Shown: piece after piece, positions 10,831-22,012 of the stretch
How the letters are laid out: the number at the start of each line of letters is the position of its first letter
Position numbering within the stretch: the first letter of the stretch is position 1
NCBI RefSeq assembly: GCF_028453695.1
Contig: NC_135782.1
Span: 13,764,001 to 13,828,000 of the forward strand
Reading direction: 5' to 3'
Origin: Augochlora pura
Taxonomy: Eukaryota; Arthropoda; Insecta; Hymenoptera; Halictidae
Length of the DNA: 64,000 nucleotides
Notes under the pieces: model-generated
The model's input: only the letters and a program-made list of their open reading frames with translations
Database searches by the model: none
What the model was told of the DNA's origin: nothing
Position numbers and translations under genes: made by a program

Positions 10831-10930
10831 AAGAAGGGAATAATGGAGAAATAGAGAGAAAAAGATAGAGAAAGGGAGAGAAAGAAAGAGAAAAATAAAG
10901 AATGAGAAAGAAAGAGAGGAAAAAAAAATT
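10696..10930 (+). repeat. Purine (GA) tract, copy 2
   Basis: GA-rich block with AGAAAGTAAGAAGG and AATAATGGAGAAATAGAGAG in the same order and orientation as at 9390-9480. This is a direct duplication of a specific block, beyond shared composition. Confidence 0.85.
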
Positions 10931-11360
10931 CCGAAAAAGAATAAAAAATGGCAAGCACCGAAATGGAAATTCGGTTGGCCACCGCGGTCCCGCCAGTTAA
11001 AATATTAATACTCGACTTTTAACGAGTGGCCGCTCGTCTTTTCTCACCCGAAGTACCCTCTGCCCTTCCAAGCCTTTCTCCCCGACGTTTCATCGCATCG
11101 GTCTCTGGTGACCCTCCTCCTCCTCCTCCTCCTCCTTCTCCTCCCTATCCTCCTCCTTCTTCTCATCCTCTTCTTCCGACTATACCCCACTTGTCGCGAT
11201 CCAATAAACGCCGCACGAAGGATCTTCATTCGGGATCTTCACTCGCTCGTCGAACGAGTGCCAGGAGCGTTCGTCGCCTTGGACAATTCTCACTGCGAGC
11301 TGCTGACCTAACATTTTCGAAAATCTTTCCTGTACATTCGATTAGCCTGACTTTATAGAG
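10931..11360. other. GC-rich island with CTC-triplet run
   Basis: Complex GC-rich sequence with a (CTC)n run at about 11115-11160. The 110-codon plus-strand frame has a Pro run from the triplet repeat and no family match. Confidence 0.35.
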
Positions 11361-11984
11361 AGGAGTATCTTTATCTATTTTCTTATTTATTGATTTGTTA
11401 TTTACTGATTGGTTTGGAGGATACGTTTTGCGTATTTGTTTAAAATAATTTTGAGAGGGTGTAGCATTGATTTATCAAGGAGATAAAAATCAGTGTTGTA
11501 GAATTGATCCTACTGATCGCAATAAAAAATGGCTCGCTTGGATACGACGAATAGGGACCGTGATAAAAATTGTTTAGTAGAGGCTGGATCACGTGTCTTT
11601 TTTGCAGAAATTTAGGATCTCATATTTTTCGTAATTTTTTGAAATTATCCCGGTGATGACTTAAACTGTACACAATTTAAACAGTATTGAATTTTAGTTG
11701 TTTGAGAATAGGAACTATTGTGCCAGTAATAAATCCTGTAGTAAATATAATTTCCATGAAACTATTTTCAATATTAATTATATTATATAAGGAATATTGA
11801 TTTTATAACTTTATATAATATATATGTACGTGTATATAATATAAGTAATATTTTATTTAAATTATGTTTATATGTTACGCAAATCAAAAAAGATTCTTAT
11901 TTAATAGTTTAATTATCACGAAATAATTATAATAATTATAATAATGAAATAGTAAGAAATATATATATAATATAATAAATACTC
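11361..11984. other. AT-rich spacer
   Basis: Low-GC sequence with TATATA-rich stretches at 11780-11840 and 11950-11980. No gene recognised. Confidence 0.4.
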
Positions 11985-12957
11985 GAAAAATTACATTTTG
12001 TCCAGTTAATCTTGCAAAGAGACCACTGTGCGACAATGTTAGTTTTCAATTACATAATTTCAATTATATCAAGTAATTTATTCTCATTTAATCCATTATT
12101 TTAATAATTCAACGATTACAAGTAAAAATAAATAATAAGCTATTCTTAGAAAGAGACCACCGTGCGACAATGTTAATTTTCCATTTTATTTATAGGTCAT
12201 ACATCGTTATACAATTTCATCTAATTTCAATTATGTCAAGTAATTTATTTTCATTTAATTCAACATTTCAATAATTGCAAGTAAAAATAAATATTCCAAG
12301 AATTGTAGTTTACTCAGGTATTCGTGGAAAGAAACCACCGTTCGACAATATTTATTTATAGAATTTACATCGTTATATTATTTCGTCCAATCTCAATTAT
12401 GTCAAGTAATTTATTTCCATTTAATTCAATATTTCATGACTGTAAAGTAAAGTCTTTTATTCGATAAATAATAAATACTCCAAAAATTGCATTTTGACCA
12501 GCTATTCATGGAAAGAAACCACCCAATGTTAATTTTCCATTTTATTTATAGATGGTCCGTCATTATACAATTTTATCCAATTTTAATTATACCAAGTAAT
12601 TTATTCTCATTTAATTCAACATTTTAATAATTCGACGATTGTGAGTAAAAATAAATAATAAATACTTCAAGGATTGCATTTTGACCAGCTATTCTTAGAA
12701 AGAGATCACTGTGCAACAATGTTAATTTTCCATTTTTAAATAAAATGTAACAAATAATTGTTACATTAAATGTAACAAATAATTTAAAATGTTTAAACAT
12801 CGTTATAAAATTTTATCTAATTTCAATTATATCAAGTAATTAATTCTCATTTAATCAAAAATTTTCATAATTCAATTCAAATTCAAATTCAATGATTGCA
12901 AATAAATATTAAAGGAATTGTATTTTGGCCAGCTATTCTTAGAAAGAGACCACGGCG
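11985..12957 (+). repeat. Minisatellite, about 135-240 bp unit (mostly about 180), six copies
   Basis: The marker AGAGACCACCGTGCGACAAT recurs near 12021, 12156, 12334, 12516, 12705 and 12947 with sequence changes. Between markers are TTTCAATTATATCAAGTAAT and GCAAGTAAAAATAAATA. The last copy runs straight into the GC island that starts at about 12957. Confidence 0.9.
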
Positions 12958-13055
12958 CGTCGGCTCTCAGGCATCCTTCTCCAGCTCTTGTTGATCCTGC
13001 CTCTTTGTCCCGTGGCCGTTCAAGGACTGTGGCTCGACCATACTCGCCCCGTTGG

Positions 13056-13086
<31 letters not shown>

Positions 13087-13500
13087 TTCTCGCTCTCGCC
13101 GTCTCACTCCCTCTCTCCCTCGTCCTCTCCTCGTGTCCTCGTGCCGCGTGTTCTCAGCGATCAGCGGCAGCATCTAGGTTAGTCCTGTGCCACCTCCTGG
13201 CACGAGCTGCTAGCCTAATCGCGGCAGGACGTTTTCGCGCCTTCTGCGTCCACCGGTGGCGCCGGAACAACCCCCACCACAACGCCACTTACCCGCGACA
13301 GCTCTCCGCTTCTCTCGCTCCCTCCTCGATGCGAATCCTCGCGAAAAGCCGGCCACTTTCTTCCGCAGATTCCGGTTCTCTTGCCGTCGCCTCCACCGCG
13401 CGTCACGCGAGGTCCTGATTCGCATAATGTATATACGTATACTGGGCGCGACATGTTTGCTATACTGGACTAGGAAAATGCGGTATGGTGATATAGGATT
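12958..13500. other. GC-rich island with CT tract
   Basis: Complex GC-rich DNA interrupted by (CT)n at about 13056-13084. Open frames overlap on both strands (166 codons plus, 79 minus) and are Ser/Arg/Leu-rich. A non-coding exon or regulatory block is possible but unsupported. Confidence 0.35.
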
Positions 13501-13529
13501 TTAGTCGTGGATTATAAACAATTTTTGGT

Positions 13530-14365
13530 GGTTAATATGGAATTAAGTGGGCTCGGAATTACTTGCGATTTTAGTTAACAATTTTATTTTTTTTCAATGT
13601 TAGTGACGCGTGTTTGGGATTATTTGCAATTTTATCTATTATTTTTAGAATTTTATTGTACTGCTTATAATTTTACTTATCAATTTTTGAATTTTATTGT
13701 ACTCCTTATAATTATATTTATTAATTTTAGAATTTTATTGTACTGCTCATAATTTTATTTAACAATTTTATCATTTTAAGAGATATGCTTAGGGTCACTT
13801 ATAATTTTATTTATAAATTTTATAATTTTATAATATAACTGACTGTGCTTGGTATTGCTTATAATTTTATTTACTAATTTTAAAATTTTATAATATAACG
13901 GTAGTGTGTCCAGGATTACTTGCAATTTTATTTATCAATTTTATCATTTTAAAACACATGCGTGGGGTCACTTATGATATTATTTATGAATTTTATAATT
14001 TTAAAATATAACTGACTGTTCTTGCAATTGCTTGTAATTTTATTTATTAATTTTATAATTTTAAAATGTAAGTAAAGTGTGCTCAGAATTACTAGCAATT
14101 TTATTTATCAATTTTGTCAATCTAAAATATAACCGAATGTGCTCTAGATCGCTTACAATTTTATTTATCAATATGTTAATTTTATTATATCACTGACATA
14201 TGCTCAGGATTATTTATAATTTTATTTATGACTTTTATAATTTTAAAGAATAACCGAGTATGCTAGGAATTCCTTACAATTATATTTATCAATTTTATAA
14301 TTTTAAAATACAGCACAATATCTTCAATATTACTTGTAATTTTATTTATCAATTTTACCTCTTCC
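13530..14365 (+). repeat. AT-rich minisatellite, units of about 42-62 bp
   Basis: Repeats of ACTTATAATTTTATTTATCA, then ATTTTATAATTTTAAAATAT and ACTGACTGTGCTC. Units are about 42-46 bp at the left end (13650-13750) and about 60 bp further right. Confidence 0.9.
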
Positions 14366-14589
14366 TTAATTGCATCAAATTCTTCAAGATCGCCTTCTGG
14401 AATAAAGAACTCGGAATAAAAAAAGAAAAAGAACTTATGGAATAAACCACTGTAAAATGCAAATAGAACGACATAAAATATATAAAAATGTTTATAAATC
14501 ATCCAAAACAAAATATTCAATCAACAATATCTTCCAAAACAATCGAAATTACGATACGGCACTAAAAATTCCCCAACATAATTACAATC
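14366..14589. other. Unassigned AT-rich sequence
   Basis: A-rich on the plus strand; overlapping short frames only. Nothing recognised. Confidence 0.3.
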
Positions 14590-14918
14590 TTAACCACTTC
14601 GGTACGAGCGTCGACTATAGTCGACGGCCACAGATGAACACGCACAGCCGAGTGTCGACTATAGTCGACGGCCGTGATATGAACGCACACGGCCGAGCAT
14701 CGACTATAGTCGACTATAGTCGACTGCCAAGAACTTTTGCCTTATCTCTACAATTGCAGTGTTTACGTCCAGAAATACACATAAATAAGCTTTTCTCGTC
14801 AAAGATCTGTAAAAGAGCAAAACGGATTCACTGTCGATGCACGAAGTAGCATGCGAATGGTGAGCGCCGGCTGTGGGCACAATTTCGTGGCCGATGCGCG
14901 CCGTACCGAAGTGGTTAA
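14590..14918. mobile_element. piggyBac-type MITE with TTAA ends and internal palindromes
   Basis: Left end TTAACCACTTCGGTAC at 14590 is exactly mirrored by GTACCGAAGTGGTTAA ending at 14918. TTAA at both ends is the target duplication typical of piggyBac-type elements. The left interior carries the perfect palindrome GTCGACTATAGTCGAC at 14610-14625 and 14654-14669, then an overlapping tandem pair at 14700-14725, in units of about 44-46 bp. No transposase. Family assignment is inferred from the TTAA ends. Confidence 0.8.
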
Positions 14919-14929
14919 CAACAGTCTTC

Positions 14930-15055
14930 AGACATAACCTATACATGATTTCTTCATATTTCTTCACCTATACATGAAGTCTTCAGACATAACTTATACA
15001 TGATGAAATCATGTATTTCTATTTTATACATGATTTCTTCATGTATAGGTTATGT
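14930..15055. repeat. Short inverted repeat (TATACATGATTTCTTCA words)
   Basis: CATAACCTATACATGATT near 14934 is matched in inverse by CATGTATAGGTTATG near 15038-15052, with two more copies of CTATACATGA-like words between. Potential cruciform of about 120 bp. Confidence 0.6.
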
Positions 15056-15615
15056 CAACGCGGCGAGCGATAAAACCGTGATCGTTCATTCGCGGTGATC
15101 AAGACGTAGGGCGGCAACACCTCGGGGATTCCCTGTGTTATAGTTTCTTTTCCGGCCGATGAGATAGGAGTGGCGCGGTCGGTATAGCAGGTGTCTGCGA
15201 AGAATGATACTGGGTCACGTTTTCATCAAGACCTCCGAGGTTGCGGGACCCGTAGACAGGGTCCAAGTGGATCCGAAGAAAGGGGTCTCGTCGTCGAAGG
15301 ACGATGGAGAGAGACGACCGCGTTGTCGCCATTGTTTCTTTGTTGTTTTTTTTCGACACAGTTCTCCTCCGCGACCCGGAGACAATGCGTGCTCGCTTCC
15401 TAACGTCCTCTATCCGGCGATCCAAGGGAACACAAGCGGCGTCGCCGTGATTTTGATGAAACTTCGGCCGGAGCCCCTCGGAGAATGCGCGTGCCTCTTT
15501 CTTTCGGCTGATGAAGCGTGCTCGAAAAAGATGTTCCAACTGGAAAGCGAGCGGCCGCGTGTCGGCCGCCGAATTTTAAATCTCGTTACAAATGGATCGA
15601 ATCCCGAGACGATAG
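15056..15615. other. GC-rich island; 138-codon frame of doubtful coding status
   Basis: Complex sequence. A plus-strand frame from 15204 to 15620 and a minus-strand frame from 15138 to 15539 overlap almost entirely. Neither resembles a family I know, and both have the Arg/Pro/Ser-rich make-up expected from GC content. If an exon exists here the sequence does not show which strand. Confidence 0.3.
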
Positions 15616-16935
15616 TCTAGTGATATAACCTAGCTTCGAGGAAGATGAAATGATCCGATATTGTTTTTTTATTGACGATGATATGTTTTCTTGTGGAAGG
15701 GGAATATAAATGTGGATTTGTTGCACTTTATGTAGATTATGTTGCGGCAATGATGCATTTTGAAATCTAAGTGAATAGTCGATGTGCTAGTGACATAACC
15801 TAGATTCGAGGAACATGAAATTATATGCGACACTGTTTTTTTATTAACGGAGATATCTCTTCTTGTCAAAGAGGAATACAGATGTGGATTTGTTGCACAT
15901 TGTGTACATTATGTTTAGGGCAATATACATTTTTCAATTGAAGTGAATCGAGTCCATGGTCGACGTCCTAGTAATATAACCTAGCTTCAAAAAAGGTGAA
16001 ATTATGCGAGACCCTGTTTTTTTTTATTGACAGAGCTATATTTTTTGTAAAAGAAGTATACATAAATATAGAGCATGTTCAAGGCACTATGCATTTTTAA
16101 ATATAAATCTGTCGAGTTCCTAGTCGATGTTCTAGTGACATAACCTAGCTTGGAGGAAAATGAAATAATGCTACACTGTATTTTTATCGACGAAGATATT
16201 TTTTCTTGAGCTAAGGAAATACAAATGTGGATTTGTTGTATTTTGTGTAGTTTATGTTGATAGCAATATGCGTTTTTTAGTCCAAATTAATTGAATCCCT
16301 AACAAGTGTCCAAGTGACATAACCTAGTTTTGAGGAAGAAGGAATAATGCAACACTATCACTTACTCACGAAGCTATTTCGTCTTGTAAAAGTAGAATAC
16401 AAATATGGAATGATTGTACTTTGTATATATTATGTTGAGAGCAATCTGCATTTTTAAATTCAACTGAATCGAGTTCCTAGTTGATGACCTAATGACATAA
16501 CCTAGCTTCGAAGAAGATGCAATGATTCCACACTGTTTCTTATCGACGAAGCTATGAGTTCTTGTAAAAGGGGAATACAAACGTGGATTTACTGCATTGT
16601 TTTTTATTGACAAAGCAATTTTTTCTTGTAAAAGGGGAACATAAATGCGGATTTGTTACACTTCGTAAAAATTATGTTGAGAGCAATATATATTTTCCAA
16701 TTAATTGAATTCCTAGACCGCGTTCTGGTGACATAACCTAGCTTCCAGGAAGATGAAATGTTGCCACACTGTTTCTTATTGTACAAAGGAAATGCAAATG
16801 TGGATTTTTTGCTTTGTGTGTAGATTATGTTGAGAATAATATTAATTTTTAAGTCCGAATGAATCGAGGCCTTCGTTGATGTTGTATTGATATAACTTAG
16901 TTTTCGGGGAAAATGAAATAACGCAATGCTGTTTG
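15616..16935 (+). repeat. Minisatellite, about 157-236 bp unit (mostly about 175), eight copies
   Basis: GACATAACCTAGCTTCGAGG and variants recur near 15622, 15792, 15973, 16137, 16316, 16495, 16731 and 16888. Each is followed by ATGAAAT, a TTTTTTATTGACG-like run, AATACAAATGTGGATTTGTT and ATTATGTTGAGAGCAAT. Short minus-strand frames in it are repeats of each other, not genes. Confidence 0.92.
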
Positions 16936-17034
16936 CTTATTTTCTTGTCAAAATAAATTACAAATATAATACAATATCTTTATAAAAAAAAACTCTCTTA
17001 TTTTCAAAATAACCCAAATAGCAGAAGGTTATGT

Positions 17035-17650
17035 ATTATATTGGAGAACGTTTGTATTTGCATATCCCGAACGTCTTAAAGATGTCAGTTTTTAATATAG
17101 TAGATGTCGCATAGATTTTTGTTTTCGGATATAATGAACGTATCAAAGATATCTGATGTTAGACATTCGGGACGTATCAAAGATGTCTGAGAGATATAGA
17201 TGAAGATGTCTGATATAGTGGATATCTAAAAGATCTCTGTTTTTGGACATAATGGACATCACAAAGGTGTCTAGTATTCGGGATGTCTTGAAGAAGTTTT
17301 AAAGACTTAAAAATATTCGAATATGTTTTGATTTAGTGGATGTCTTACGGATATCTGTTTTCGGACATTGTGGATGAATTGAAGCCGTCTGCAGTTAGAT
17401 ATTCGGGACGTATTAAAGACGTCTTTTAAATACATCTGTGTTTAGACATTTTGGATGTTTTAAAGATGTCAGTTTTTCATATAATCTTTATATATTATAA
17501 TTAAAATGAATTTTCAAGGTTGGCCAGAAATTAGTGTCACCTGTATTTGTGCGACGCGGCGCTCGACGTATTAAACGTTATAGATGTCTCAAAGCGTCCC
17601 TACTGTCTAAAAACAGACGTCTTCAGGACATTCACAAGACGTCCTTTTTA
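17035..17650 (+). repeat. Degenerate GATGTCT / GGACGT repeat
   Basis: Recurring AAAGATGTCTG, TCGGGACGTATCAAAGATGT and GTTTTCGGACAT words, spaced irregularly at about 50-70 bp. A reverse-oriented fragment (AAAACAGACGTCTTCAGGAC) lies near 17608. Confidence 0.65.
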
Positions 17651-17660
17651 TAAATAAAAC

Positions 17661-18495
17661 TAATTTCCCAAGGCTTTTTGTATCCCACTCTTCGAATTTT
17701 CTGCCTTTCGTTTCTACACCGGCAATTTGCAAATCATTCGGCACAACGTCCCCGAAAATTCGCCAACCACGTGTCAGCGCCGTCTCCCATCCCTACTTTT
17801 GATAACCCTAAATGGCCGCTCCACTTTGAGGGGTTGCTCGGAGCCCTCGCCGTCTACAAAAAAAAAAGAAAAAAAGAAACAAAACAAGAAAAACATCCGA
17901 ATGTTTATCCGAATCCCAACGTCGGGGCGAAGTTTCGTGAAAATCGTCGTGTCACTCTTGGCCGATGTTCCTTGTTAGTCGAATAGCTGCCGCCGCAGTC
18001 CCCTCGCCCGCTCTCCCTCCGCCGACGTCGTCGGTCTCGCTCGGCCACCCTTTCACTCTGGCCCGGTCTCTCGCTCTGCTCATTAAGTAAATCACCATCG
18101 TCGTCGCGGCTTGTTCCCGGGCCAAAGTGAAAATTCACCCGTGGACACGCGGACGAAAAGAGAGAGAGAGTGAGAGAGAGGAATGCGTCGTCGTCGCAGC
18201 CGCGGTCGGGGACCTTGCGCCGAAGGGATTCCTTCGGCGTGCGCTTTGTGCCGGCCGGAAATCCGAGCTGGAAAAATTCAAACATCCGGCCCCGAGAATC
18301 CTCTGTGATTCCCCGGATTATATTTCTGTTTATGCCGAGGCGTGCCTTCAATTATCTAAGGAGAGCGAGAAGTGACAAAAGCGAACGAGAGAGAAAACGC
18401 GATTCCACCGCGATCTGAACGAGCCATCGGCATCAACGAATAGGAATTTTCATTGGAACGCGAGGATCTTTGGATTCGGACCTTGCACGAGCACG
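17661..18495. other. GC-rich island, no gene recognised
   Basis: Complex GC-rich block with overlapping frames on both strands (148 codons minus; 102, 83, 82 and 82 plus). None has domain-like features. A short GA run lies near 18161-18180. Confidence 0.35.
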
Positions 18496-18514
18496 CGACG
18501 GCTGATCACATGTG

Positions 18515-18765
18515 TTTGGACAATATAAGTATAAAATGTAAAACACGATAAGTATAAAATGTAAAAAACACGGAATGTATAATATCAAAACGGGAAATAT
18601 AGAATGTGGAAACAATAAATATAAAATGTAAAAACAATAAATATAAAATATAGAAACAATGGATATAAAATATATAAACAATAAATAAAAATGTGAAAAC
18701 AACAAAAATATAAAATACAAGAAAAGGGGACATAAAATATAAAAAAGCTGTAACATAAACTGCAA
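18515..18765 (+). repeat. A-rich short tandem array, about 20-22 bp unit
   Basis: Copies of AACAATAAATATAAAATGTA. The minus-strand 95-121 codon Phe/Tyr/Ile frames are translations of this repeat. Confidence 0.85.
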
Positions 18766-18769
18766 CAAA

Positions 18770-19200
18770 CACGCGTAAAACAAAAATACAAAATCCACAT
18801 AAAAACATGAAATTCAAAATTTTTGTCGCAACAAACATCATCAAGAAAGACTCCTGTCCAAGAAAATCGCAAAAGGCGATCTCATGTCAAACAGTACGGA
18901 CCGTATAAACAAATATTGTCCGTCGTCGATATTAACGTCGAGCATTCGGTGCCGCGATCTGATTCCCGAAGAAAGTATCATTCGCTTGGCGAGAAGTTAC
19001 GCGGTGGAATAATAAAGCGGGGGCGTTGATCGATAACACCGGCGCGGCGCCGCTAACGATGCAATTTCGGCGAAGTTCTAAACGGTCGATCGATCAATCA
19101 ATGGAGATTGAATTCTGACGGCGGCGGCCGCGGAAAGGATCGCCGGGCCAATTAAATAACATAATGCCGGCCCGTTGTGTAAATATACGGTACGTACACG
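18770..19200. other. Mixed-complexity island
   Basis: Non-repetitive sequence, GC-rich after 18880, with GCGGCGGCCGCGG near 19121. No gene recognised. Confidence 0.3.
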
Positions 19201-19204
19201 TTTC

Positions 19205-20570
19205 GGAGGCAGTTTTGTTCTTCTTCAACTTATGCTTTCTCTTCACGCTCATCTTCTTTTTTACTATGCCTATCCTTTGTACGCTCCTCCTCTTTCTTTT
19301 TACGCTCCTTTTCCTTTTTTCTCTGCTCTTGCTCTTTACTTCCCTCTTTCTCTTCCTGTTCACTTTGTTTTTCCTTTTTATTCAGCTCCTCTTCCTCTTC
19401 CTCTTCCTTTTTACTCTGTTTTTTCTCTTTATTCAGCTCCTCTTCCTCTTCCTCTTCCTTTTTACTCTGTTTTTCCTTTTTATTCAGCTCTTCCTTTTCA
19501 CTCTTCTCTTCCACTTCCTTTTTAAACTGCTTTTCCTTTTCACTTTGCTCTTCCCTTTTACGCTTCACTCCCTCTTCACTCACCTCTTTCTTTCACTCTT
19601 CTCTTCTTCTTCAATCTCCTTCTCTTTCTTTTCACTCTCTTCTTCCTCTTTATTCTTCTCTTCCTCTTCTTTTTTACTCTGCTTTTTCTATTTAATCTCC
19701 TCTTCCTTTTAGTTTTCATTCTCGTCTTCCTCTTCTCTTTCACCCTCCTCTTCCTTTTCACACTTTTCTTCCTCTTCACTCTCCTTCTCCTTCTTTTCAC
19801 TCTGTTCTTCCTCTTTGCTCTCCTCTTCCTCTTCCTTTTTACTCTGTTTTCCCTGTTTATTCAACTGCTCCACTTCACTTTCCTCTTTCTTTCCTTTCTG
19901 ACTCTCCTCTTCCTTACCCTCACCTCTTGCTCTCCACTCTCTTCTTCCTCTTCACTCCCCTCTTCCTTCTTATTCAGTTCTTCCTCTTTACTCTCCTCTT
20001 CCTCTTCCTCTTCCTTTTTACTCTGCTTTTCCTTTTTATTCAGCTTTTCCTCTTTGCTCTCCTCTTCCTCTTCCTATTTACTCTGCTTTTCCTTTTTACT
20101 CTGCTTTTCCTCTTTAATCTTCTCTTCCTTTTATTTTTCACTCTCTTCTTCCTTTTCACTTTGATTTGCCTTTTTACTCAGCTCATCCTCTTTACTCTCC
20201 CCTCCTTTTATGTTTCACTCTTCTCCTCCCCTTCTCTTCCACTTTCCTCTTTCTTTTCACTCTTCCTTTCCTTTTCACCCTGCTCTTCCTTTTCAATCTT
20301 CTCTTCCTCTTTACTCTCCGCTACCGTTTCTTTTTCACTCTCCTCTTCCTTTTTTCTCTGCTTTTCCTTTTACTCCCCTTTTCCTTTTTACTCTGCTCTT
20401 CCTGTTCGTTCTCCTCTGCTTCTTCATTTTCACTCTCCTCTTCATTCTCGTCTTCCTCTTCTTCTTCACTGTTCACTCCCCTCTTTACTCTCCTCTTCCA
20501 CTTCCGCTTCTTCACGCTCTTCGTCTTCTTCTTCACGTTTCCTCGCGTGTCTCCTTTTTTCTCACCCCCG
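19205..20570 (+). repeat. 1.35-kb polypyrimidine tract (CTCTTCCTTTTTACT units)
   Basis: Almost purely C/T on the plus strand, built of CTCTTCCTCTTCC and TTTTTACTCTGCTTTTCC modules. Both strands show long frames (252 codons of Leu/Phe/Ser plus, Lys/Glu/Arg minus) because stop codons are rare in such DNA. Capable in principle of triplex (H-DNA) formation. Confidence 0.92.
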
Positions 20571-21056
20571 TAGCCCGGGCGTTCGCGTGCTCGCGTCCTG
20601 GCTCCCTCTCCCCCCCTCTCTCTCTCTCTTTCTCCTTCCTCCGCCGTCCCGGCGTTCCTTCCTCTCACCTTCTGGATTTGATTGAATTTTTTCCCGAGGA
20701 AGAAATGTTTCCACCAAATGAATCCGTCGAAATATTGCATTCCGACAAGCACGATCCAATTTTTCGTTTAATAAAAGAGAGCTTTTCTGTTCGCAGACCT
20801 TTCATTTCTTTCTCACGCCTTTTTCGTAACCTTCCTTCTGGGCCGACCCTACTCCCCCCCCCCCCCCCCCCCCCTCGTCCACCCGCCGATCCCCGATTTA
20901 TCGATTTTCGCAGGTTCTCACCGGCTGGTAGCGAACCAGGATGTCGACCCTTTTTACGGCTCTGTTAATTTCGTTTTTTAATGATCATTGTTCGTTAGAG
21001 ATGAGTGCAGCGATCGTTCATGACGACCAGGACCGTCTCACCTGTGCTCTAAAACT
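20571..21056. other. GC-rich island with a C21 run
   Basis: Complex sequence containing 21 consecutive C at 20854-20874. Coding frames through it are continuations of the polypyrimidine translation. Confidence 0.35.
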
Positions 21057-21290
21057 CTAGAATATAGTGTGTTCAGCTCGATGAATTAATGACAACCGGA
21101 CAGATTGTAAGTTGTCTTCGCCTTTTAATTTTTCGAATGCCCGAGTAATCTTATGTTTCAAATCTGTAACATTTGAAATATCGTTCATGCTATAAACTTG
21201 TTCTTTGATACGACTCCATAAATGAAAATTTAAAAACGTGAGGTCCGGAGATCTTGGTGGCAAACGTATCTTACCGTCGTGGCCGATCCA
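21057..21290 (-). pseudogene. Mariner-like transposase, C-terminal fragment
   Basis: On the minus strand from 21290 to a stop at 21057-21059 the product reads WIGHDGKIRLPPRSPDLTFL, then NFHLWSRIKEQVY and a C-terminal tail. PPRSPDLTPLDFFLW is the signature around the last catalytic Asp in many insect mariner-like transposases. Here the Asp position is Asn (FLNFHLW), so the copy is dead even apart from truncation. The N-terminal part is missing; upstream sequence passes into the element's terminal repeat at about 21330-21559. Confidence 0.85.
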
Positions 21291-21559
21291 ACAGGAATAA
21301 TTGTTATTTTAAAAATTCGTAACTTCCTCGCACAATTTGTACTATTTGTAAACACTGTCCCGGACAGAGACATGCGGAGCAGTGAAATACACGACAAGTA
21401 AATTGCATTAAATGCTTTACAAGTTGAACGAACTTTGAAGTCGATTATCACGAAAACGGAGCGCCGGATGAAAAAAAGGTTATACCAAAATATTTTCTTC
21501 TTTTTTTATGTAGAATCACCCCCTGCCCGGTTGTACCATGAATTCCGGGACACCCTGTA
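21291..21559. mobile_element. Long TIR of the mariner-like relic
   Basis: Ends GGGACACCCTGTA at 21547-21559. Over about 210 bp it is closely similar to the foldback MITE at 61463-61837, including AACACTGTCCCGGACAGAGA and AAGTTGAACGAAC. The opposite end of this copy is not found left of 21057. Confidence 0.8.
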
Positions 21560-21619
21560 TACGGCGTCCACGTCCTAACCAGTATAATTAACAGCATTTC
21601 ATATCTTTTAATATTAAAG

Positions 21620-21795
21620 CTGGAAGGAACATTTTTTGTTAAAAAAAGACACTGTTTTATTGACCATAGTTTTTATGTAACGCTTCGGACAATCTTTATA
21701 TAAAGTAGGACTGGCCGTGTGCGAATTTTCAGCGCAGCGCCTCGTATAGTAAGAGTGCCACGTTGGATAGAGTGCTCGTGCCGAAAGGGTTAATT
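21620..21795. mobile_element. Right end of a piggyBac-type MITE
   Basis: CTCGTGCCGAAAGGGTTAA ends at about 21793 and resembles the 14918 end (CCGTACCGAAGTGGTTAA). The left boundary is not defined. Confidence 0.45.
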
Positions 21796-21800
21796 GAGAT

Positions 21801-21889
21801 TTAACCCTTTACAGTCGAAGCCATTTTAAGATTAGATCTAAAATTGCTATTTGGACCAGCTGTAGTATAGTATTTAGTATAATTTGCTA
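21801..21889. mobile_element. Left end of a TTAACCCTTTACA MITE
   Basis: TTAACCCTTTACAGTCGAAG at 21801 matches in inverse the right end of the element at 55087-55277 (CTTCGAGTGTAAAGGGTTGA). It is cut off at 21890 by a Tc1-like terminus. Confidence 0.5.
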
Positions 21890-22012
21890 TACAGTCAGTC
21901 CCATAAGTATTCGTACCCTAATTGCTTGTAAGAGAAATTTGTTGAAATCAAGGAACGTATGTACGATTTTGCAATAAACTTTTTTATTATAAATGCAGAC
22001 ATGTATAAAGTT
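21890..22012. mobile_element. Solo Tc1-like left terminus
   Basis: TACAGTCAGTCCCATAAGTA at 21890 continues through the same TIR as the composite elements as far as ACATGTATAAAGTTT near 22010. No transposase or second TIR follows. Confidence 0.8.

Noticed and set aside
15204..15620. 138-codon plus-strand frame in a GC island
   Set aside because: An overlapping 133-codon frame exists on the other strand, no motif or domain is recognisable, and there is no splice or start context to choose between them. Kept only as an island.
15616..16935. Possible CRISPR-like repeat-spacer array
   Set aside because: Whole units of about 175 bp are related to each other, so there are no unique spacers, and the host is eukaryotic. 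It is a minisatellite.
19927..20968. Two 252-codon plus-strand frames and several Lys/Glu-rich minus-strand frames
   Set aside because: Both strands are open because the DNA is a pyrimidine/purine tract. They are not membrane or charged proteins.
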